From Lachnospiraceae bacterium (GTDB lineage: Bacteria; Bacillota; Clostridia; Lachnospirales; Lachnospiraceae): 7,216 bases of DNA. The notes beneath the pieces were generated by a model. It saw only the letters and a list, made by a program, of their open reading frames with translations, was not told where the DNA came from and did no database searches. The position numbers and the translations under genes are program-made. Below are positions 1 to 7,000 of the stretch, piece after piece. Numbering within the stretch: position 1 is the stretch's first letter; each line of letters begins with the position of its first letter. The stretch lies in contig WQST01000122.1 of NCBI GenBank assembly GCA_009787745.1, positions 1 to 7,216 on the forward strand. The letters run 5' to 3'.

Positions 1-3000
1 GTAACAGGCTTCACCCTGACGAGAAAGGTTGGATATTAGCGGCTTGCGAAGCACATGTAAATGATCACACGGGGAATACCCCCTATAATTACGAATATCG
101 GATTAGAGCCCAAAATGGCGAATATAAATTTTTTCATGTGTTTGGTTCAACATACAGAGATGCAAACGGTGTTCCGCTTAGATTCGCAGGAGCGTTAAAA
201 GACATAACCGAACAGAAAGAAATGCAAAAAAATGCCCGGGAAGCAGAGGAGAGGGCGCAGATATTACTGGATGCCACTCCGCTTTGCATTAATCTATGGG
301 ATGAGAACATTAAAAATATTATTACTAACGCGGCGGCGGTTGAACTTTTTGGCATGTCAGATAAGCGGGAGTTTATTGACAACTTTTATGATTTTTCACC
401 GAAAATCCAACCTGACGGTCAGGATTCGGTTACGAAATCAGTACATATGGTCAAGGAAGCATTCAAAACAGGATATTACCAAACCGAATGGATGCACCAA
501 AAACTTGACGGAGAACTGATTCCCAGTGAAGTCACCCTAATTCGGGTTAAATATAAAGACGGGTATGCCGTCGCAGGATATATCCGCGATCTGCGCAATG
601 AGAAAAAAATGCTCGCGACGATTCATGAAGAGCAAGCGAAACTAAAAGAAATGGAAATCAAGAGCTTAGAAGCGGAAGAAGCACGCAAGGCGTTTGGTAC
701 TTTGACCCACATTCTGAGCGGCTTGGACGCGCTGATTTATGTTACCAATCCCCGAACAGGAGAAATCCTTTTCATTAATGAAAACATGATTGAGTATTAC
801 GGATTGGAAAAAGATTGTACAGGAAAGATCTGCTATAAGGTTTTCCATAAGGATAAAGACGAACAGTGCGACTTTTGCCCTTGCCGAAAGCTTGACCAAA
901 ATCCCGATAAAGAACTTGTCTGGGAAGAATACCTTGCAAAACGCGACATGACCTATCGCCATACGGAGCGGTATATTAAGTGGACTGACGGAAGTATTGT
1001 TCATCTAAGGCATTCCGTTGATATTACCGACATAAAAAAAGCGAACACAGCACTTGATAAACGGCTGGAGCAACAGGATTTAATGACATATATTTCACAA
1101 AATTTCTTACTGCACATAAAATCAAAAGAAATTTTTGATGAAATGGTGGTTAGGTCGCTTAATCGCGTCGGCGCTTTTATGGAAGCGGAATTAATTCTCC
1201 TATATGTATATGATGAAGAAAATAAGGAATTTTCATGTATCCATGAATGGAAATCAGAGAATAACGAAATGCCGCCGCTAAAAGGAGCGAAATTTCCTTT
1301 CGTCGAAACCGATATTTCTAACAAATTGTTTAATCGGATTAAAGATCAGGAAATTTACCATATGACATCAGATGATCCTGATGTAAGAAAACTTATGGAG
1401 CCATATCGGTCGGAATACGAGAATTATTTGTGTACGGCGCTTTTTATTGATGATAAGTTATATGGTATGATGGATTTTTCATGGGCAAACGACGGGCGCA
1501 AATGGAATCAATATGACATCAATTTGGCGGAATTTTTCTCGAATGTACTAACGGGAGTTTTCCGGCGGCAAAAAATTGCCGAACAACTTATAAGTGCAAA
1601 AGTGATGGCTGAACAGGGCAATCGCTCCAAAAGCATTTTCTTAGCCAGCATGAGCCATGAAGTGCGTACACCGCTTAACGCGATTCTGGGAATTGCGGAA
1701 ATCCAATTGCAGGACGATGCGTTAACCCCTGCTTTGGAAGAAGCTTTTGGGAAGATTCATGAATCAGGCGACTTGCTTCTTAATATTATTAACGATATTC
1801 TTGACCACTCTAAAATCGAAGCGGGAAAGCTGGAAATATTTCCCGTCAAATATGATATGCCAAGCATCCTAAATGATACAATTCAACTGCTTCGTCTGCG
1901 CTTTGACAGTAAACCGCTTGAATTTAAGCTTTCTATCGATGAAAATACACCTCTGGATTTGTTTGGCGATGAATTGCGGATTAAGCAGGTTTTGAGCAAT
2001 GTGCTTTCTAATGCCTTTAAATATACCGATGAAGGTGAAGTTGTGTTATCGGTAAGTGCGGAACCGATGGAATCGACTAAAGAGCGGGAAATGGTAATGC
2101 TCAAATTTACGATTACGGATACAGGGCAGGGTATGAACGACGATCAAATCGGCAGATTATTTGATGAGTATACCCGTTTCAATTTGCAAACTAACCGCTC
2201 GACCGTCGGAACAGGGTTGGGAATGAATATTACCAAGCGTTTTGTTGAACTTATGAATGGTAAAATAGTGGTGAAAAGTGCGCCCGGAAAGGGAACGACC
2301 TTCACCGTATACTTACCGCAGGAGCGAATCGGGAATTCGGTATGCGGTAACGAACTCGGTGAAAACCTACAATTATCCCACCGTCACAGTTCCAAAAAAA
2401 TCAAGTCGCAAATGGTTCGTGAATATATGCCTTATGGTAGTGTACTTATTGTTGACGACGTTGAATCAAATTTATATGTGGCAAAAGGTTTGCTTTCGTC
2501 TTATGGCTTGAAAATAGAAACAGCAGGAAGCGGTTTTAGGGCGATTGAGTTGATTAAGAGAAAAAATCAATATGATATTATTTTCATGGATCATATGATG
2601 CCGGGAATCGATGGGATGGAAACGACGAAAATGATTCGTGAGCTTGGCTATAAAGGGTCGATTGTCGCCCTTACGGCTAATGCGGTGGTCGGGCAATCGG
2701 AAATTTTTCTGGCGAATGGCTTTGACGGATTTTTATCAAAGCCCATTGATATCCGTGAGCTTAATGTGGTCTTAAATGATTTAATCAGGAGTAAGCAAAC
2801 TCCCGATGTCATAAAAGCGGCCAGACAAAAGAAGAAGGGGCAGGCAAAATCAGAACGGCAATCAGAAAAGCTGACAGGAGAGATGCTCAAAGCTTTTATG
2901 CGTGATGCGGAAAAGACGATTATAATTCTTAAGGATTTATATAAAAATATTGAGAATTTGAGTGCTGAGGAGATGAAGTCATATGTAATAAGCATTCATG

Positions 3001-3401
3001 GAATCAAAAATGCGCTTTATAATATCGATGAAAATAAACTTTCAAGTATTGCATTATCGCTTGAGCAGGCAGGCAGGGAGCGGAATGTTTCGCTGTTGCT
3101 TGAGACGACTCCGCTATTTATCAAGCAATTAAAAGCGTTAGTCGCCAAAATCAAGTCGGCGGAAAAGAATAATGGTATTGATATTTCCGATGAAGATCGA
3201 TTTTATTTGTATGAGAAGATTACTATTATAAAAGAAGCTTGTCAAGTTTTCGATAAAAAGACGGCGAAAGCCGCATTGGACGAATTATATCAAAAACCAT
3301 GGTCGCAAACAACAATCAGTAAACTTGATATGATTGCGGTTAATCTTTTGCATAGTGCTTTTAATAAAGCTGTTAGTGTTGCGGATGAAATGCTTAAGTG
3401 A
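1..3401 (+). CDS. Hybrid sensor histidine kinase, PAS-PAS-PAS-GAF-HisKA-HATPase-REC-HPt (5' partial)
   Basis: This is a signal-transducing kinase that autophosphorylates on histidine and runs an internal His-Asp-His phosphorelay. The frame is open to the left edge (first full codon at base 3), so the true start lies outside; 1132 residues are visible, counted from base 3. In order: the end of a PAS_3-type domain (1-70, ending in DITE); a second PAS (about 88-198); a coiled linker; a third PAS with five cysteines (about 238-345; C272, C277, C289, C292, C294); a GAF-like domain (about 358-525); HisKA with MSHEVRTPLN, phosphoacceptor H552; HATPase with N-box N670, G1 DTGQGM from D706 and G2 GTGLGM from 736; receiver with acid pair D818/D819, phosphoacceptor D863, T891 and K913; a basic linker; HPt with IHGIKNAL, H999; and a helical tail of about 80 residues. 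All catalytic residues look intact. No membrane segment is visible, and no DNA-binding output domain is present, so a separate response regulator is expected. The signal sensed is unknown. Confidence 0.96.
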   Translation, partial: NRLHPDEKGWILAACEAHVNDHTGNTPYNYEYRIRAQNGEYKFFHVFGSTYRDANGVPLRFAGALKDITEQKEMQKNAREAEERAQILLDATPLCINLWDENIKNIITNAAAVELFGMSDKREFIDNFYDFSPKIQPDGQDSVTKSVHMVKEAFKTGYYQTEWMHQKLDGELIPSEVTLIRVKYKDGYAVAGYIRDLRNEKKMLATIHEEQAKLKEMEIKSLEAEEARKAFGTLTHILSGLDALIYVTNPRTGEILFINENMIEYYGLEKDCTGKICYKVFHKDKDEQCDFCPCRKLDQNPDKELVWEEYLAKRDMTYRHTERYIKWTDGSIVHLRHSVDITDIKKANTALDKRLEQQDLMTYISQNFLLHIKSKEIFDEMVVRSLNRVGAFMEAELILLYVYDEENKEFSCIHEWKSENNEMPPLKGAKFPFVETDISNKLFNRIKDQEIYHMTSDDPDVRKLMEPYRSEYENYLCTALFIDDKLYGMMDFSWANDGRKWNQYDINLAEFFSNVLTGVFRRQKIAEQLISAKVMAEQGNRSKSIFLASMSHEVRTPLNAILGIAEIQLQDDALTPALEEAFGKIHESGDLLLNIINDILDHSKIEAGKLEIFPVKYDMPSILNDTIQLLRLRFDSKPLEFKLSIDENTPLDLFGDELRIKQVLSNVLSNAFKYTDEGEVVLSVSAEPMESTKEREMVMLKFTITDTGQGMNDDQIGRLFDEYTRFNLQTNRSTVGTGLGMNITKRFVELMNGKIVVKSAPGKGTTFTVYLPQERIGNSVCGNELGENLQLSHRHSSKKIKSQMVREYMPYGSVLIVDDVESNLYVAKGLLSSYGLKIETAGSGFRAIELIKRKNQYDIIFMDHMMPGIDGMETTKMIRELGYKGSIVALTANAVVGQSEIFLANGFDGFLSKPIDIRELNVVLNDLIRSKQTPDVIKAARQKKKGQAKSERQSEKLTGEMLKAFMRDAEKTIIILKDLYKNIENLSAEEMKSYVISIHGIKNALYNIDENKLSSIALSLEQAGRERNVSLLLETTPLFIKQLKALVAKIKSAEKNNGIDISDEDRFYLYEKITIIKEACQVFDKKTAKAALDELYQKPWSQTTISKLDMIAVNLLHSAFNKAVSVADEMLK

Positions 3402-3442
3402 ATGATTAGAAGTTTAGCAGAATTTTTATTGGATTACGGATT

Positions 3443-3471
3443 AAATACCGCTCGTAAGGCGGTATTTTGTT
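3443..3471 (+). terminator. Probable intrinsic terminator of the kinase gene
   Basis: A perfect 9-bp stem (AAATACCGC at 3443-3451 with GCGGTATTT at 3459-3467) with a 7-base loop ends in a short T run (TTTTGTT). It lies about 40 bases after the kinase stop codon at 3399-3401, which fits a Rho-independent terminator. The T run is short and interrupted, so termination may be partial. It directly abuts the hairpin-rich element that follows, and the two may act together. Confidence 0.6.
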
Positions 3472-3627
3472 ACTGTTCACGGCAAGCCGTAAACAGTAAC
3501 AACCCCAACTGCGTTGGGGTATTGCACACAAAATGCTAAAAAACAGCATTTTGGCGCTTGCACAACTCGGGTTTTTGCATAAAACATGCAAAAACACCTC
3601 GCGGAATAGTCACGCGTGAACAGTAAC
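3469..3627. repeat. Hairpin-rich intergenic element with 13-bp terminal inverted repeats (MITE/REP-like)
   Basis: This 159-base element begins with GTTACTGTTCACG (3469-3481) and ends with its exact reverse complement (3615-3627). Four further hairpins lie inside: 3469-3500 (a 9-bp stem, one mismatch, then 5 bp around an AA centre), 3502-3520 (ACCCCAAC/GTTGGGGT, 3-base loop), 3529-3553 (CAAAATGCT/AGCATTTTG, 7-base loop) and 3571-3595 (GTTTTTGCAT/ATGCAAAAAC, 5-base loop). The 9-mer AACAGTAAC occurs twice in direct orientation (3492-3500, 3619-3627), so the left end can pair locally or with the far end. It carries no transposase and I see no clear target-site duplication (flanks TTTT and GGTT). 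The dense palindromes and matching ends suggest a non-autonomous mobile or REP-like repeat, or an elaborate terminator/RNA-stability region. Only one copy is in view, so being a dispersed family is inference. Confidence 0.7.
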
Positions 3628-3661
3628 GGTTTCATTGTAAATATTTGCCGTACACAATATC

Positions 3662-3690
3662 TTGATAAAAAATCTAAGATATATTATAAT
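3662..3690 (+). promoter_or_regulatory. Strong sigma-A-type promoter
   Basis: TTGATA (3662-3667, 5 of 6 to the -35 consensus) is followed by exactly 17 bases and then TATAAT (3685-3690, 6 of 6), in very AT-rich surroundings. The predicted transcription start is near 3697. It lies 35 bases after the end of the inverted-repeat element. The next sizeable gene is the LRR protein at 4082, which would give a 5' leader of about 385 bases. It could instead drive a small RNA or the short ORF at 3860. Confidence 0.65.
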
Positions 3691-3810
3691 TATAACTAAA
3701 TAATTTTTAAGCAATGACCGATAAATATTAGGAAAGCAATTACTGTGTTATGTATGGTGATAATGAACTTAATCAGTTAATCAATGTCAATTGCGCAAAA
3801 TTGGTTCTAT

Positions 3811-3839
3811 TTGCGTAAATGGCATCGTTGTTGTATTAT
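3811..3839 (+). promoter_or_regulatory. Weak candidate promoter upstream of the 27-codon ORF
   Basis: TTGCGT (3811-3816, only the TTG half matches) is followed by 17 bases and then TATTAT (3834-3839, 5 of 6 to the -10 consensus). The predicted start would be near 3846, leaving a very short leader before the ATG at 3860 and placing the AAAGGG Shine-Dalgarno at its very 5' end, which weakens the call. The -35 half overlaps one of the TTGCGYAAA repeats. Confidence 0.2.
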
Positions 3840-3859
3840 TACATTAAAGGGTAACTTTA

Positions 3860-3943
3860 ATGGATTTTATCAATTTTTGCTCAGAAGAGGACGACATCAT
3901 CGGCGAAACGGATTTCGGGAACATATGCATAAATTTAAGTTAA
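3860..3943 (+). CDS. Possible short acidic peptide (27 aa), unrecognised
   Basis: An ATG at 3860 opens 27 codons ending in TAA at 3941-3943. The peptide begins MDFINFCSEEDDIIGETDFG and is strongly acidic, with two cysteines and no membrane segment. AAAGGG (3846-3851) sits 8 bases before the ATG, a usable Shine-Dalgarno. It lies inside the presumed leader of the LRR gene, 138 bases ahead of its start, so it could be a leader peptide. It resembles no peptide I know, and an ORF of this length can occur by chance in AT-rich DNA. Confidence 0.25.
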   Translation: MDFINFCSEEDDIIGETDFGNICINLS

Positions 3944-4019
3944 TTATGAGTGTCGTTTCTTAAGCTGAGTAATTTTTTGGCGAAGCAAGGGAAATTTATA
4001 TGAAAATGGGGTTATCACG

Positions 4020-4048
4020 TTGACCGAATGAGTCAGTGTGCTTATCAA
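4020..4048 (+). promoter_or_regulatory. Candidate gene-proximal promoter for the LRR protein
   Basis: TTGACC (4020-4025, 5 of 6) is followed by 17 bases and then TATCAA (4043-4048, 4 of 6, lacking the well-conserved final T). The predicted start near 4055 would give a leader of under 30 bases with the Shine-Dalgarno intact and would remove most of the adjacent hairpin from the transcript. It is weaker than the promoter at 3662-3690; both could be used. Confidence 0.25.
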
Positions 4049-4075
4049 AACGTAAAACTTTTGATAAAAAGGGAG
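4042..4075 (+). promoter_or_regulatory. Hairpin directly before the Shine-Dalgarno, plus the Shine-Dalgarno (GGGAG)
   Basis: A perfect 9-bp stem (TTATCAAAA 4042-4050 with TTTTGATAA 4059-4067, 8-base loop) ends three bases before GGGAG (4071-4075), which is six bases from the ATG at 4082. The Shine-Dalgarno supports that start. The hairpin has no T run after it, so it is not a terminator. It could stabilise the mRNA end, affect ribosome access, or act as an operator-like palindrome in DNA. Confidence 0.55.
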
Positions 4076-4081
4076 AATAAA

Positions 4082-7000
4082 ATGGCAAAAGCAAAAGCGA
4101 AAAAAGCTAAGGAAGTAAAAGAAGCGAAGAAAATAAATTTGAAACTGAAAAAGCAGATAAGGTTGACGTTAGGCGCGATATTGATGATATCGGCGATTGT
4201 TGTTGCGTTGATTCCGCCGGGAAATATTGAAGCGGGCGATAAAGCGGATGCTGTAAATCCGACCGACGATACCCGTGGTGTTCCTGCTTATCCATCATCG
4301 CCGTCGTTTCCGACATCACCGTCCTTTCTCCAAAAACCTGCGACAATTCCCCACACATCCTATACGATTTATCCTTTATCGGGTGCGAATGACTCATGGG
4401 CATATGTACCGCAGTTCTTTTATTCGGTCACAAATGCTATTCCTAATACACAGGGAAATTTCGTAATTATCAACGGTTACAGCTCATTGCTTCCGGCTGA
4501 TCAAATAAAACTTGATAACTTTCTGGCACAAGAATATTTTACTGTTTCCGAAGAAAAGTATAATAATTTCTTTTCGGCAAACCAAGGTTCAGATTTTAGT
4601 ACTTGCCCAGGTTCTGGTCATACAGACCCTTCTAAATGCAATCACTGGCGGGTTAGTACCGGCCCGGATGTACAAGGCGGTCCCGGTTCAACGCCCTATA
4701 CATATAGTTATTCGGATTGGTATACGCGTGATGAAGGGCGTCCGGGTGCGCCGCTTGGCGTTTCACCTGATATGACATATATAAAAGCACAAGAAGAATG
4801 GGTTACAGCCTATAATGCCTACAAAGACCAATGCGCAGCGTTTTATAAATATGTTGAAACGGATATCCCGAAATATAATACGGATTTAAGCACCTATTTA
4901 AATGGGACAGCATATCTAGATTGGGTTTCCGGCGGAAGTGTAGGCGCCGAGCCGGTAGGGCGGCCAACAGAACCCACTTCTGTTTCTCAACCAGGTGGTT
5001 CTTTCACCGGTTTAGGTGCTTTTACCATTACAAGAGATTCGGATGGTTATTTTAATTTGAGTCCGGCGGCGGTCGGTAATTATCATTTATTTGTTGGTGT
5101 ACCTTTTTCACGTACTCCCGCTGACTTGTCACCTGACAAAAAATTCAGATTTTATTGCCAATATACAGAAGGATTAATGGGTAAATCCGGCGACCCGAAT
5201 TTCATCCACCGGCTTCCGGGGCTTGGCTTTTCTCTTAAGCTTGTTCAAGACGTAGCATCAAGTACTCCACTTACAGCAGCATATGTATATGTGCCGCGCG
5301 GCGGGACTTTGATTGATGAGCCGGGAACAGCTCTTGACTCGAACGGGTTTTTGGTGAATATTCGTTCACAAATGGTAATTGGCATTGGTGATGAAGCGTT
5401 TCAAATGGTTGGTAACGTTGATACTTTAATTTTCCCTGATGAAATAGCTTATATTGGTGACCGCGCCTTTGAAGGTTCATTTATTAAATCACTTAATTTA
5501 GCCAATGTTACTAATGTAGGAAATCAAGCATTTAAAGGTTGTACACAATTAACCAGTCTCTCGATGAATGACGGGCTTAGAATTATTGGCGGAGAAGCGT
5601 TTTTCGGCAGTGGGTTATTGAACGTAACACTCCCTTATTCAGTTAGAGAAATCGGTCTTGGAGCGTTTGCGAAAAGCCATTCTTTAGTAACTGTCGATAT
5701 GTCAAAAATGGATTGGGATCCGATAAGTATTAAGGATTTTGCTTTTTATGATTGTAGTGTTTTGAAAGAGGTTAAGTTTACCGATAAGCGTAATTCTTTT
5801 GATATCGGAACGGCCGCCTTTGCCTTGGAAACTGCCGGGCAGGGTGCAATGGAAACCATTACATTACCGAAAAATATTACAGGGGTAGCGGGAAGTGCGT
5901 TAGGTAACTGGCTATTTTCAGGACGGATGGGTCTAAAGAGTGTTATTATGCCTGAGAGTTACGGAACAGACGGTTCAAAGGGGACAATCTACATTCCGTC
6001 GGGAATGTTTAGGATGTGTACAGGGCTTGAATTTGTTGAGTTTCCTAATGTAGCGAATGGCAGAAACGGCGGTTATGTTTCCTATAACCCGTCTTCCGAT
6101 GATATAGCCCCGGCAAATTATCATCCTACTGATAATAGTGCATCATATGTCGGTAAATATCTGTTTTTAGATGTTACCAACCCCAATTTCTATGTCCGCG
6201 GACCGGAGACATCGCAAAACGGTCGTATTGCCTTACCGCGCCGCTCGACATGGTCAGCTTTCACACAGGTTTCGGATTTCGTCCCGTACCGCTATATTAA
6301 CAGTGCGGGAGTTCAATGCTACGAAATCAGCGACGGTGAGTATATACTGCAAGCGAATGCAAGCGGTCAACTTACGGGCTGTCAATTGGTCGATGATACC
6401 GATTGGAACGGAACTAACCCGATTAACTTAGTTATCCCTGAATTTGTCGGTGATATTAAAATCAGCGATATTGCAAGCGGTGCTCTGTCCAATAAAAATT
6501 TACGTTCTCGGCTACGCTCACTTACCATTTCTAATAATACCTTAACAAGTGTAGCTCCTGAAGCTTTTAAAGGTTTACCAAGACTTGAAGAAGTTGTTAT
6601 TGGTAATACCGTTAAAGAAGTAGGAAAGGAAGCTTTTGCGGATTGTCCGCTTTTAACGAACGTTACATTTAATTCTCCCTCCGGCTTTGCGCATAAAGAC
6701 TTTATTTTAGGCGAAGGAGCATTTAAAACCAATAGTAAGAAGCTGGTTCTTAACGGAGATATTGTACCCGGCTATGCTCCGTTTGAGTTTGCAATGGATC
6801 CTGTTGAAGGTAATATTGCATTTGACCTTAACGGCAACCCGACAGGCTTAAGGATTCTGTATAAGAGTTTATCACCTTCACTTTTAACGGTTATGTATGA
6901 CATTGATCAAAAAGAAGTTGTATTGCTTAATTATCCGAAGTTTGATCAGATAGACAATAATAAGGCTTATCTTGATAGTATGGAGCGTTATTATACTCGT

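Larger units (their letters stand above)
3697..4081 (+). other. Long untranslated leader or gene-poor region upstream of the LRR protein
   Basis: This stretch of about 385 bases contains no long gene. If transcribed from the promoter at 3662-3690 it is the leader of the LRR gene. It holds a tandem TTAATCA direct repeat (3769-3775, 3777-3783), two TTGCGYAAA direct repeats 20 bases apart (3791-3799, 3811-3819) that can also form a 6-bp stem (3794-3799 with 3810-3815), a possible 27-codon ORF (3860-3943) with a small internal CGAAA/TTTCG hairpin, and a hairpin against the Shine-Dalgarno sequence (4042-4067). I compared it by eye with the c-di-GMP riboswitch consensus and saw no match. Its function is unknown. 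Confidence 0.4.

Noticed and set aside
138..140. GTG as the start codon of the kinase
   Set aside because: The same frame is open from base 3 and encodes the rest of a PAS_3-type domain (HPD...YEYRIR...NGEYKF) that runs straight into the sequence after the GTG, so the gene begins outside the window.
3406..3597. 63-codon minus-strand ORF across the hairpin-rich element
   Set aside because: It begins at a GTG, has no evident Shine-Dalgarno, and lies almost entirely in palindromic repeat DNA; its sequence is best explained as chance translation of the repeat.
3755..3790. Minus-strand promoter with a perfect TTGACA (reverse complement of TGTCAA at 3785-3790)
   Set aside because: At 17 bases the -10 is TTCATT; the better CATTAT needs a 19-base spacer. 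No gene on that strand follows it.
3935..3978. Possible terminator or attenuator ending in TTTTTT at 3973-3978
   Set aside because: Only weak 5-6 bp AT stems with long loops can be drawn, and the better one (TTAAG/CTTAA) is not adjacent to the T run.
3662..4070. Direct repeat TTGATAAAAA at 3662-3671 and 4061-4070
   Set aside because: A 10-base AT-rich match in AT-rich DNA; one copy is part of a promoter and the other part of a hairpin, so chance is the simplest explanation.
3697..4081. Known riboswitch such as c-di-GMP class I in the leader
   Set aside because: No conserved core motifs could be matched by eye; a covariance-model search would be needed to exclude distant forms.
4107..4403. 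Minus-strand and other-frame ORFs inside the LRR gene and the kinase
   Set aside because: They overlap long frames with clear domain content and show no recognisable domains or ribosome binding sites of their own.
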